Origin: Tribonema minus
Lineage: Eukaryota > Sar > Xanthophyceae > Tribonematales > Tribonemataceae
Direction: 5' to 3'
Assembly (NCBI GenBank): GCA_017506865.1
Contig: JAFCMP010000235.1
Location: 434,001-498,000 of the forward strand
Length of the DNA stretch: 64,000 nt
Positions 1-11,900 of this stretch are shown here, in pieces. Numbering within the stretch: position 1 is the stretch's first letter; each line of letters opens with the position of its first letter. Position numbers and translations under genes: made by a program. The notes under the pieces were generated by a model. The model saw only the letters and a program-made list of their open reading frames with translations. It ran no database searches and was not told the DNA's origin.

Positions 1-60
1 GACGGGCAGCTTGCCCATGCCTATCGCAGCCAGCAGACCCTCGCCTCCGTCCGACTCCAT
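1..60 (-). CDS. Possible 5' end of a gene cut by the window edge
   Basis: Reading leftward from an ATG at 60-58, 20 codons stay open to the window edge, beginning MESDGGEGLLAAIG. The composition looks like protein, but the stretch is too short to recognise and no promoter or homologue is visible. It could equally be an internal exon or chance. Nothing supports a function. Confidence 0.2.
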   Translation of the reverse strand, partial: MESDGGEGLLAAIGMGKLPV

Positions 61-1760
61 GTGCACGGCAGTCTCAGAATAATTCTTGTGCCTGGCGCAG
101 GTGTGCTCTTCGCACTAATCTGTTGAACCAGAAGGCTAGCTCACCGCGAAGGAAACTAGATAACGTTGAGTCGGTGATGATCTTGATACGGTCAGCTGTG
201 CAGTGAGCGCGCGACGCTTTGCTACAAGACTGGGAAGGCGCGTCCTTTCCGCCCATCGTCAGGGCGCATTAGCAGGTAGCAGGCGCTTTAAAAGCTTTGT
301 GGGCAAAAAGTGGTTATTAATTCTCCATTGTACTTTGGTGAAATGATGGCAAATGACCAGTCCCCAACTGCAGCTCGTAGTGGGGTTGTCTAATGGCGCC
401 GCAGCTGGGTCAGGCGGCGCGCGCCCAGGCATGTTAGCATGGGTAGCAGGGTCGGTGGCTCGCCCCGGACCGACTGTACACGCCTGCGCCACCACGGTCA
501 CGTACGGCACGGTCGCGCAGCGAGAGGCGTCAGCTGTGTGATGCTCGCAGCGATTGATGCCCTATGTTCCATCGCGACGCGTCCGCCGCAGCGCGCGGCA
601 CGCACTGCCAGAGAGTGTCGTTGCACCCGCCCTTGCATGCATTTTGTCGCACCTCACATGGGCTGCTGGTATTCGGCACTGCCCTGATGTGCTCACCACT
701 CAGCAATTTCAAGGGCGCTGTCGCTGTCGCCGCCGGTCTCGCTGCCGCATCAGCACCTCCGCCATGGCCAGCGTCGCTGCCGCTCGTGTGAGGACCCGCA
801 GCAGCAGCGGCGCCCTTTGCGACGCACTCGGTGCAGCACACTACTGGAGCGCACGCGGCACACCTGTGACAGCAGCGGCAGCAGCGATGCAGGCTACAAA
901 GTGGCAGCGCCGCTGCATCTACCACTACTGTGGCCCAGTGCTGCTGCTGCTGCCGTTCAGCGCTGTTGCTGCCGCGCTCTAAAGCGACGGCAGCGGCGGA
1001 CGCTGCGAATTGTCCGCAATTGGCTGCCCTCGGCTGCTGCAAGTGTGGACTGTGTCAGCGCCTGACAAGAGAGAGGGCTGCAGCTGCAGTCATTCTCCTA
1101 CATAGTGCTGGCGTAGTAAGCACTTGGCAGCGGCAGCGGTGAAAGCGCAGCAGCCTGTCGCAAAATGGGTGTTGACCGTGGGCAGCACGGTCAGCTCGAT
1201 CGCGTGCATCTGCTGAGCTGCAGTCAGCCTGATTCGTGATGCCACTTGTGCATCGCTCTTGATGCCAGCATCATTTGTTTGGCAGTTCTCGGTCTCCCCG
1301 CTCCCTGCGCCAGCTGTCCCCCTCTCTTCGGCTCGCAACGCTGGTCATTCAAACCGTCGGCTGTGCCTGATGAACTCGCAATGTGCACCAGCATGGGATT
1401 GTCATAACCAACAGAAAACGACGATGACCAACAAAGAAAGAAAATGAAGGTCGTGATCACAACTTGCTTCAAGCGCAAACGCGGCGCCCATCGATTCAAT
1501 TTGCCACACTTGTGGGAACTTCATTGTGTATCGGACCTGCTTGCGGAATGTCAAGCTGCTGCAGTGCGCGCTGCGCAACACACACATCATCAGTACCCCC
1601 CCCCCCCCCCCCCCACACACACACACCCCCAGCCTGCCCCATTGGAGCACTGCCATGACAGCGTGATTCTCTGAACTGTTGCGTCCCCTGGTATACAACA
1701 TGAAACTGACATGTAACTGACATACAACATACAATCTTCGTTGCCGCCACTGCGGCAGCC
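61..1760. other. Intergenic or non-coding, no gene recognised
   Basis: No open frame here looks like a conserved protein. The sequence is rich in GCTGCTGC and CAGCAG runs at 730-1130, which create long apparent frames on both strands. A pure C tract followed by CA repeats lies at about 1597-1627. The right end is the 3' flank of the NAC-beta gene. Confidence 0.5.
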
Positions 1761-4700
1761 CTACTTGCCAGCAACTTCTTCAAAGTTCTCCACCTGCAGC
1801 GCGCGGCAGATGCGCAACAGAAGGCGTGTCAGCGACCAGCTGAATCGTGGCACGGAGTCCACCCCACTGCCGCAAGTATGGACACAAGCTGCATCACAGC
1901 ACCACATTTGCCAGGGCAAACAGAAGCGTCACTCGATACCGCAGAGCCCACATACAATTTACTCGCACTACTACTACTTGAAGTACACTGCTCTGGCAAG
2001 CCAATGCGGCATGGTCCACGCATGGCGGAAGAGGCGCAAGGCAACATAATACAGAATTGAGGCTCCCATGTCATGAGCTTTCCACTCAACGAACACGCAT
2101 TCGTGGTACAGCAGCTCCGGCTCCCCGATCACTTGCTGAACCCGCGACGCGTGCAGCACCGAAGCGAATTCGCGTGCGCGTGCGTTCTGCCAATTTCAAC
2201 AAGAACCTCAAGACTCAAATTTCAAGAAGAGACTCACCAGGTCGGGCGCGTCCTCGTCCTCCTCATCCAGCTCCTCGATCGTCGCGCCGCCCGCGCCGTG
2301 CATGCCGCCGCTGCCGCCGCCGCCGCCGCCTAGGTTGGCGCCGCCCATGGCCATCGCCCTGAGCGTGGCCAAGCTCTCGGGGCCGAGCTCGCTGGCGACG
2401 CCCGGCAGCATGTCCTGGAGCTCTGCGGCGCAGGCAGGGCGTTGAAGTCGGACACACGAGTGAGACCTTCAGGCAATGCCTTCTTATACCTCTTGATACA
2501 TGAAGTATGTTTCAAGTAATGCCTACCAAGGTGTTGACTGTGTAGAGCCCTCGCGTCTAGTGATTTGTCTCTAATTTGTGATGTGGCGGAGCTGTCGTGG
2601 GGGCGGTATACAGGGCGGTGCTGTGCATACCTGCCCACATGCTCACGGACGCAGCATGGTACGTAGCAACGTCGAGGCACAGCAGGCAGGTGCATGTGGG
2701 CTGGTACATGGGTACTTTCAGGGCAACCGCAAAGGCGCCCCGCTTCAAGGGCCACCGACAGCGATTCTGTGACACATTGACCCTATATATTTATAAAAGT
2801 AGAAAGCCAGCACAAACACATGTAAACAAACACCCAAGTCGCCAACAACATAGTGCTCCATACAGGCGCGGTGTAGAGGCAGACAAGCGCGCTACTTACT
2901 TCGGGTCTCGCAGTTGCCACTGATGACGTACAGGTTGGACTGGGTGTTGGCCTGGATCTGCAAGGCGACAGCCGACGCAGCAAGCAGCCGCTGGCGTGAC
3001 TCAGCATTGTCAACAATGCGCAGTGCGGTGATAACGTATCGGCATGCCGCAGACCATCAGCGTTCTGCGCATATTCCACATGCAGGCGCAACCACCGTTG
3101 CGCGCAGGTTACGCCGAGGCGTAAAGCGTCGCATGCCGCACGCAAAGGCAGGTGCGCAACTTCCCTGCACACGGCCGGCAGGCGTGGCAATGCGTACAGT
3201 CTGTGCGCTGCGGGATGAGACGCGCTTGTCAGCAGGGACAGGCGCTGTGCACGTGCATATGAGCGCTGGGCAAGCATGAAGGGGGCATGTAGGTAGACAT
3301 GCCAGTCGTCAGGTATTTGTAGTACATGCATGCTTGTAGAGGTACATACACAGGCGTGTTCACGCTACAGCCTTTCACGCGGCGGCGCGGCGCGCGGCGG
3401 CGCTGCTGCTGCGCGCACGCATCCGCGCGCAAGCCCATCACCAAGAAGGCATGCGTGCGTGTACGCATGGCTGAGCGCTGTGCATACGCAGTAAATTGAG
3501 ATGATGCTGTGGTGACCTGGGCTTTACCGCTGAACAATAACGCTTGTGCACACTTGGCAGGGTAGCGCCACCTTCTGAGGCGGGATACCACAGTGCCTAC
3601 CGCCCTCAATCCCGCGCAATATAGATGACCGTACTGCGGTGTTGGCACGGTGACGCATATGCTGATAGCCTGCACTTGCCGCGGCGACGTTTCGGACAAG
3701 GCGGTACCAACAATCTGGCGCGAGAGTGACTACAGTATATGCACGAGTTCAATTGGTGCTCTGTGACACCAGGCAGGCATGCACTTGTGGATCTACGCGA
3801 AGACTGAGCAGCCTTGAGAACCGCGCCTGCAAGCGGCAGGCGGCAGGCTCGACCAGGCTACAACTACAACTACACGACCAGCACATAACATGACTCATGG
3901 CTAATTGCCGCAGCAGCGGTGACCACGGTCAGACTATTGGTGCAAGGCATTCAATTTAACGGCTAACCACACCTTGTCACCTGGAGCTTTACAATCCTTT
4001 GCTCTGTTGCCATATTCATGAAAAAATATGCTGCATAGTATGGGGCACGTCACAATCGCAAGTGCTCACCTTTGGGTTGACAAAGTGGATGACCTCGCCG
4101 TTGTCCTGGAACATGTTGACCTCCTCGATGGCGGAGATGGCAACGACGTTGAGCTTCTTGAGCACTGTCGTCAGCCTCTTGTCCTCTGCAGGCGAGCACG
4201 CAAGCGAGATTACAGCAGATATCGCTTGGCCATGGGCTTTTCATAGTGTTGTTGATAACTCATGAGGGGGGGTGGGGTTGAAAGTGTTGCAAATGAGACT
4301 CTCCTCATAGATCGACTGAGAATTGCATTCATGCAATCCGAAGACCATGGATGCTGTCGGCCTACAAGTGAAAACACAAAAAAGCACAGTATCATGACTG
4401 CTTCATAATGCTCAAGCACGCGTGCTCCAACATATGCCTTGCTAAGGAGGGCAATGGACACGTGACGCCGCAGGTTGTGAACACAGGAATTGTAGGACGG
4501 TGACGCTGACGCCCAGTGTTGCTTAAAAGCGCCATCATATCGGTGGTGCGGGCATGACACAATCACCAGCTCGTAAACGGATTGCACACACACACGGGCA
4601 CACAGTAAGTGCTAACATCAAGTTCAAGTGCTGAGAGCGAAGCGTTCCTCGTAGCAAATCCAACCCCGATGCACGCTTTCTCAAACGCGCTTGAGGCGCG

Positions 4701-5592
4701 TACGCAGCAGCGATGCTCAGCGCACGCACGCTCACCCGAGCTCGTCGTCTTGTGAACGGCCTTCTTCTTGCGTCGCGCACCTGCGCGCCAGCAATGCGTG
4801 CGGTTGAAATTGTGAGACTGAGGCGGCCAGCGAGATCGCGGGACCGGTGGCTCAAGCAGTCGCCGCGGCACCAGTGACCTGCGCAGACGGTGCGTACACA
4901 TCAATAGGGCTGGCGTATGACTGAGGAGAGTGAGCACCAGGCCCCAGCACGCAGTACGTCACGCCTGTTCGTCGCTTTCGCTGTGCGCCATGCTTGACTG
5001 TGGCCACTGCGTCGCATTGGCTTTGAGCACTGTGTTGTATGCGCGAACTGGCACTATCAATAGACCACCATCTTCATCACACCGAGGCAGAAAGGGCATT
5101 ACGTGCATGGATGGCGTTTGAGACTCGAGCGCTGTTCAGCGAGTCGTGATTCATGATCGCTGACAGACAGAGCAGAATTGCTTCCGGTTGGACACGCAGG
5201 GAGCACTCAGCGCAGTGCCCCCGACCAATCCACAGCCGCACACTTTGAGTTGGCGCTCTTCTTGGAAGTGCCAAGGGGTCCCTTGCCCCCTTGCGTCTCC
5301 GGAGGGCTAGTACTAGGGCTAGGGTTGGGGTGAGTTTCTTTTGGCGTGCATTTGCGCCTCTGAACACGCTCTGTGTGTGTGCAGGAAGAAGCAGTCGGCC
5401 AACACCTATCTCATAGAAACAAAAGAGAAAAGTCGCAAAAGAAGTCCCCTGCGTACCTCCCACTGTCGCACTCGTTCCGCCCCCAAACCTCTTGGCAATC
5501 ATTTTCTGCCGTGACTCCTGCATGGCGGCGTCCGCAGTTCTTGCCGTATCCTGCACCATGGCTGTGTTCCGAAGTTCGTTGCACACGGACAT
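1761..5592 (-). CDS. BTF3: Nascent polypeptide-associated complex subunit beta (BTF3-like)
   Basis: The beta subunit of the NAC heterodimer binds ribosomes at the tunnel exit and shields nascent chains in the cytosol. I assembled six exons with matching phases: 5457-5592, 4736-4780, 4070-4185, 2900-2957, 2238-2422 and 1761-1793, giving about 190 residues against the usual 150-165. Exon 2 carries the ribosome-binding motif RRKKKAVHK (residues about 48-56). Exons 3 and 4 give the NAC domain with the family signatures [17 protein letters not shown] and [10 protein letters not shown]. Exon 5 has LQDMLPG, then a glycine-rich stretch and an acidic tail. The 33-bp last exon encodes [10 protein letters not shown] and stop, joining EDAPDL to give the classic PDLVENFE ending. 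The first ATG is at 5592; one at residue 12 is also possible. It faces the SpeD gene head to head. Family assignment is secure; splice sites are inferred from phase and consensus. Confidence 0.93.
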
Positions 5593-6221
5593 TTGCGTAG
5601 ATGAGTGACAATTAGAAATGACATTATGCCAGTGTCGTAAGCTGGCTATTCACTACTGCAGCTCACTGAGGCTCATAAAGGGGTAGCGTGCATGTTGCAC
5701 ACACGCCATTCAGTCGATGGCATGTTGAACGTGAAGGCATAGGTGAGATATTCGGAGCACTTCAGACTCTCGCTGATCATCAGCTGATACGGCAGCTGGA
5801 ATGTATACATTGAGGTAGCTCATGGCTGGATCTGATTCTGGCAGCAGCTGTCGCCGCCGCAGGGCTTGCACAAGACAGTGCTTGAGTTCGCAGGTGTGAC
5901 CTCTGCACATGGATGCAAGCACCGTCCACCACACCCACGCATCGATTGGTCTACAGAGTTAGAAATAGGTGCAAGCGCAAGCGCAAGCGCGCAGTAGAGC
6001 CGTCTCACCTTCGTCCTTGGAGTTGGCGTTCGTCCTTTGTTGGTGGATCTTTCCACCCAAAAATCAACTTCAACTGAGTTCGGCTCTTGTTGAGTTTCCA
6101 GCCACACTGCAAGGCTAGAGCATGATGCTCTGACTGCGTGCTGCATTACTGGCAGCGCGACTGAAGCTCGCTGCGCAATCCTACCGCCTCAATTGCAGCA
6201 GGTGTCTGGCAGCAACCAAGC
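5593..6221. promoter_or_regulatory. Divergent intergenic region between NAC-beta and SpeD genes
   Basis: The 629 bp between the two start codons must hold both 5' untranslated regions and promoters, possibly a shared bidirectional promoter. I see no TATA box or other clear element. A short CAAGCG repeat lies near 5970-5988. No coding sequence is recognised. Confidence 0.45.
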
Positions 6222-7338
6222 ATGCTGCGCCAGATCTTGGTGCAATCCTTGGTGGGGTTGCTGGTCTGCTGTCAGCCTGCAGCTGCATTTCTCGCTACAC
6301 CAGCGGGATTGAGATGTCCATGTCTGGCAGGCTCACTAGAAATGCAAGACACCCAGCAGCTTACAGAGCCTATGCAACCTGAACCACAACACCTGGACAT
6401 GCGAGTGCCGATCCAGAGAACGACGGTGCCGCAGTCATCACCGCTCATCAGGGCCCACGGGAGCCACATTATGCTGGATTTTACAGAGTGGTGGATGCCG
6501 CCAGAGGAGGGAGCGGAAGCTGTCATGGAGCTGGTCAGGGCCGCCCTTCGGGAGGAGGGAGTACGCGAGGTGCATCACAAGGTACAGAGCTGTGTTGCTG
6601 GAGCTGTTGCTGATTGTGGAGCTGCCGAAATGCTTCATAATTTTGGTGCATGCAGTTATCCTTGAGTTTGTTGCATGCAGCTATTATTGAGCTTGCTAGT
6701 CATTCTTGAGTGTTGTGCTCACTATTGCTGGTTGCTGGTGAACCACGGGACCTTTGAAAAAAAGCAACTCCAGCCCTGGAGCCTCGTGTGGTGCAGCAAT
6801 GCGGCCGTTGTGCATGCAAGGCGCCCAATTTGAATCACCATTACATTATCACCGCTGGCGGCTGCGCCCTATTTCGCAGTCGTGACTGCGCAACCTAATG
6901 CTCAACACTCTCAGAGCCTTTGAGTCAAAGTCAGTCCATCGCAGCCTTGGCATGCACACATCCTTACACAACCGCCAGTGCGACCTAGCGCCGCCCCACC
7001 TAGTATTGCTACTCGCCTCCTCAACTCCCTCCCCCCCTCTGCCGCCCCCCCCCCCCCCCCCCCCCCCGCCGCTGCACGCGCGTGCGCAGGCGGTCGTGCT
7101 CGGCACGCGCGGCGAGTCACCGCCCGGCTTCACCGCGGTCGTCCTCATCGACGAGTCGCACGTGACGGCGCACTGCTACGCGGACCGCGGCTGGCTCGCG
7201 CTCGACGTCTTCACGTGCGGCGGCGCGAGCACCGCGCGCGTCGCCGCGGCGATAGAGGCCGGCGTGCGGCGCCTGAGCCCGCGCGCAGTGCTGCAGCAGC
7301 GCGCCTCCGCGCCGCGCTTCGTGCACCGCGTCGACTGA
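6222..7338 (+). CDS. speD: S-adenosylmethionine decarboxylase proenzyme, bacterial SpeD type, signal-bearing
   Basis: It is predicted to decarboxylate SAM to the aminopropyl donor for spermidine. Exons 6222-6581 and 7090-7338 join in phase 0 to give 202 residues. Residues 1-22 form a hydrophobic leader ending in AAA before Phe23, then a low-complexity linker to about residue 78. The core matches bacterial SpeD such as that of Bacillus subtilis: REVHHK before the junction, then PPGFTAVVLIDESHVTAH and LALDVFTCGG. The pyruvoyl-forming serine is Ser143 in ESH, with His148 and Cys163 in the expected catalytic positions. The intron ends in a long C run at about 7044-7067 before the acceptor. Most eukaryotes use a larger, unrelated-looking AdoMetDC, so this looks like a bacterial or plastid-ancestor type sent to an organelle. 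Some SpeD relatives act as ornithine or arginine decarboxylases, so the substrate is inferred. Confidence 0.88.
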
Positions 7339-8981
7339 CGCGACGCGGTTCCGGGCGCGCAGGCGATGCGCGTGTGGGCTGCTTGCTGCGCGCGGCGGCT
7401 ATGAGGGGGGGTGGGGGTTTGGGGAGGGGAGGGGAGGGGAGTCTGAGCGATGTTGCGCGGTGCTGCAACAGCGCGCCTCGGCGCCGCGTTTTGTGCACCG
7501 CGCCGACTGACCGTGGCTTGCGCGCGCGCGGGGATGGCGGCGGCGCGCGGTCAGGCGCTTGGCGTACACACTGTGCAAGCGAGAATTTGGAGCTGCTGCG
7601 CGTACAGCCACTATGTGGGGGCGGGGGGGGGGGGGGCTGAGCCATGCCAGGAGGCGTGGCAGCAGCGGATCTCGGCACCGCGCTCGACGGACTGCGCTGG
7701 CTGCACACGCGCACGCACGGCGAGCCCGTGTGTGTGGCGACGGCGTTGCCATCGGTCATGTGGGGCGGCGTTCAGCGTACGAACAGCGCTTGAGCGTTGT
7801 TGTTGTGTGTGCGGCGGATATGCGCTGCTGCAGTGCCGTCGTACGCGCCACACGACGTGCACTGCGCCGGCTGGCATTCAACCCGGGGGCGTCGGCGCCA
7901 GCTTTGCGGTAAACCGAGGAACGGAGGCAGTGGCAGCGCGCAGCCGGGCTCGTGCGGCAAACCGATGGCGCATGAGCGCTGCTGCTCTGTGTCGCTGTCG
8001 GGATGTCCAGCACCTTGCATCATGCATGCTGCTGGGCGCAAGACACGGACGGCGCAGTGGCAGCGAGTGCGCAGGCGCAGCGCGGCCGCCGGGCCGCTGC
8101 AAAGTTGAGCGCTGCTGCGCCATCGCGCGCCCCACGGCACGGCACATGGCAAGCGGACTGCGCCACCGTGCGCCGCGCTAAGTGGTCATGTTGCGCGGCT
8201 TCATGCCGTGTCAACTTGCTGAGCACTGTGGTTCACATTTACCGTGCGTGCTTTAGCAGCTGTGCCAACAGGTGTTCTGCGCCCGTGCAGACTGTCTATC
8301 TGCCAGCGAGTAGCAGAATGCAGTGCGTCACTTCCACACTGAGCCCACGAGCTCACTGGTGGCTGGTAGCCATTTCACCCCCTATAAGTCAAAGCGCCCG
8401 CCGGCGCGTCGGTGAGCATATCCTTTTAGCCATAGCTCGCACTCGACATACCGCTGATGGCGACTTTTCGATAGTGCTTATGAGCACCTCGTTGTTGACG
8501 CGTTCCCCAAGCACAAATCACATGGCGATCTGCCGCTACGTCCAGGTGATGTTTGACCTTGTGTCAGCCACGCAGGCAGCGATTAAGCGATGTTCGTCAA
8601 TAACCAACAAATGCATTATTTGATGTCTTCTGTCCAGCATTTTCCTTCTGTTGCTGCTTTCCTTGGGCACTCATTCAGATGGCGCGCTTATTGCGGCAGC
8701 CGGTGCCGACCTCCTCGCCCCCCCACACCAACCCCCCCCCCCCCCCCCACCCCGACAGCACCAACTTTTTAACCCGCTACACCTGCCCGTCGCCACACTG
8801 TTTGGCCATGCCACATGTTTGTAACTCATCACATGCACCCACTTGACGCAGGCATGCACGCGCTTGAACTGCCTGTGCGTGGTCAGACTCGTTCCTAGTG
8901 TGGTGAGTGGCGACGCCGAGTCACTCGCGCCGCCTGAGGTGCTGTCATTCGATCATCGGCACAACAACCTAGCACGACACC
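7339..8981. other. Intergenic region with degenerate copies of the SpeD exon end
   Basis: No gene recognised. It holds two decayed copies of the SpeD final exon (listed separately), G runs near 7404-7440 and 7619-7637, and a C run near 8720-8750. Long frames across 7450-8180 on both strands are GC-driven artefacts. Confidence 0.55.
7448..7512 (+). repeat. Echo copy of SpeD exon 2 tail
   Basis: GTGCTGCAACAGCGCGCCTC and the following bases through CGCCGACTGA repeat the end of the SpeD coding exon (7288-7338), including the stop codon, with a handful of substitutions. A third, poorer copy is at about 7655-7695. They are about 155 and 365 bp downstream of the original. Confidence 0.8.
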
Positions 8982-11900
8982 ATGGCACCCTTTACTTATG
9001 TTGTGGGGCTGTGCGTGAGCTTTGGAGCCTGCGCACATGCGTTCACCTTTTCTTCCGCACCGGCCACCACTGCTGCACGCAGAACAACAGGCAAGTTGCA
9101 TTTGAATTTCGTCTGTGCGGCTGCCGGGTGCAACCAGCCATACCGTCACCTCAAGTCACGCTCTGTGGGTCTCGCTTCATTCTTTATATCGTGGCAGGTT
9201 TCTATTTCGTGCCGCCAGCACCTTCACTCGCCAGGGTTGTTGTCGTGGATGTGACTCAGGCGACATTCAACTTGCCTGCCAGGAGAAAAGCAACTGTTGT
9301 TGAGGAGAAACGTAAAGCCGCTGAGAAGTTTTGTGGCTTATTGTCCTTCACCTCGTTCGACGTCATGGCCTGCTCATCGTGTACTGCCTCTGCGATCACA
9401 CTGTTGCAGGCGCTCGTGCACCCAGACACATGCCTCTGGGATCTTCTTCAGTTGAAACTGCAGCATCGCTGGACACTTCCGCACCGGTGGACACCCCTGC
9501 ATCGGCGGAGCCATCGGCGGAGATAGCAGTGGGCATGTTCTCAGGCGACAGGCTGCCGGCACCACAACAACCGGAACAGGTCAGTTGCTGAGCATGTGTG
9601 TGCTCTTCAGGCTGCTTGCTTTTGCAGTGGTGTTTCAGAAACAATCATTTGTTTACTGTTACCGGTCATGTTTCGTGCTGATGCTGCACAGATCCGGTAT
9701 CTGACTTAGCAGCATAATCCAGGTGTCGTTGTATTTTGTACAGGTGCTGGCTGGATTGCTGGAACCCGCAGCTGTGCGTGTGGACTTCAGCACCACTGCC
9801 TTCACTTATTCCACCACTGCAGCTCACTAAGAGCTCACAACGCGTCGCTCACAGAAGCCCACTCACTACACATTTTCGCCAACACAGCGCTGTGCTATGT
9901 GCAAGTGCACCTCTGATCATGAGACGACTGCAACTCCACAGTGATCTGCACAGCTTGCGGGCTTTCTCAGCGCGCTTCTCTGTGCGGCGCCTTGTCACAG
10001 GCGGCGGAGCTGCGGACGTACATCAAGTGCGGCAGGTGTTCAGCGGTCTATCTGGTTGCGCCGGAGGTGAGCCCTGGAGCCGAGCTTGATTCGTCCTCGC
10101 TACGCGCAGCACAGCAGCGCTTGGGTGCGCGCACTGGGCCAGTTCTGGTCACTGCGGCTGGTGCACATGCCGCCATGATGCGTGCTGCACAGCACATCTG
10201 CAACAGAACAACATCGCCACTTACTCGTTATTACAGCACCACGTGTACTGTAGGTGTTCACACACTGTTGAAGATCTGCATGCGGCTGTGTGCAGTGGTT
10301 TCGTCCTGCTGCCCACCCATCCGAGTGTACTTGTTGCTGGCGTGTGCGCGTGGGCCAACTTCATCCTGAACCTCAACTCCTGGTCGTGTCATCTCTCCGC
10401 AGTCCATGGGCGAGCGCGGACGGCGTGTCAAGTGCTCTGTTTGCGAGCACGCGTGGTACCAGTCCGCGGAGCGCGTGTTCAGGCTGGGCAACGGGTTCTC
10501 CACGCAGGCGAGTGTGCTGCTCACAACGACACATATACATATACATATGAAAAACAAATCAAAAGATTGTAGAGCTCTAGGCGACAAGGGATGGTTAGCC
10601 GCAAGTGCCTTCCACCAATAACCGTGGTCGCCGCTATATATAATTCAATCGATCAGAGCAGAGCGCTGGCGGAAGGGTGCATGAGTTGCCACGCTACTTT
10701 GTTCACAGGCACATACTCCAGATCTTCAAACACTTCAGAGGCATATATATAACGTCGAAGCATGTATCGATAGGCCACTTTAAAAGCACATGCATCATAC
10801 TTCAAAGTATATCATCAACAGGCTTTGTAGTAGTGGGCAATTTGGGCCGGTCGCAAAAACATGGCTGGTTGGACGACTGCTGCGGCTTGTTCACTCCCAG
10901 AATTGCATTGATCACTATAAGCGGTATGCTGTTGTGTTGTAAATGTGTAAGCCAATACGCACTGTATAATTCAACATCGATGCAAGCTGGTAAGGCACCA
11001 CCGCATATGTTATGCAGAATACATCATCATGGCAGTAGGGGGTGCATCTCAAGCCCGTGCTTGTTCTGCAGTATGCAGCAGCGACAGTCGTTCATTGACA
11101 TACACTGATTTCAGCCCGACTCTCCAACTTGCGTTTCACCCGATGTTCAATGCGCACTTTCCGCAGGACTTTGCGGAGGAAAAAATAGCGACGATCAGGG
11201 CGAATCTGGAGGCTGGGCTTTGTGCAAATGGAGCGCCCAGGAGCAGCGGGCGTAAGGGGGAGATGACCATGTTTGTTGGTGAGCATTTCGGCGGTTCTAC
11301 TGGTTCGCTTTATGGAGTGTGTATCGCCTAAAGATAGCTAGCTGTGCTGGGGTAAGGCAGTTGTGCCTTTCATTGAGATGTTTCGCTTATGGTAATGTGT
11401 GTGTGCTGTGGGGCAACGCGCGCAACTCGCTGCAGGCTGTATCAACTTGAGGTTCACAAAGACAGCCACTTGAACGATTTTACTGCAAGCATGCACAGCC
11501 GTGCCTGGTGGTTCTAAGTACATAAATTGCAGGTGTTCCTAGTTGCACCTTGAAGCATTGAAGAGCAAGGTTGGCGCGAGTGGCGCATTCATCAGCTTTA
11601 AGCGCAGGGGGATTTTTTTGCGCACTGTGCAGCGCGCCTCTGTCTGATGCTTGCGTACATCACAGCTGCATCATGTGTGCGCTGAAAAGCTTGACATTTG
11701 AAACTCCGAACTCGCATTGTGAAACTTCAACTTGCTATGTTGACGATTGCAAAATCAATTGCAATATCAACGGGCAAGTTGCAGGGTTGACACCTGATGA
11801 GCGAGCTTCGGTTTCCACACCACCACAACTTCAAGTTATCAACTTCAACTCTTGTGTAAATCATCTATGGGCGAGTTGCAGTGTTGACACCTGATCAGTT

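Noticed and set aside
7450-8181. 243-codon plus-strand frame after SpeD
   Set aside because: It starts inside a decayed copy of the SpeD exon end and has no recognisable domain; GC-rich DNA here is open in several frames at once.
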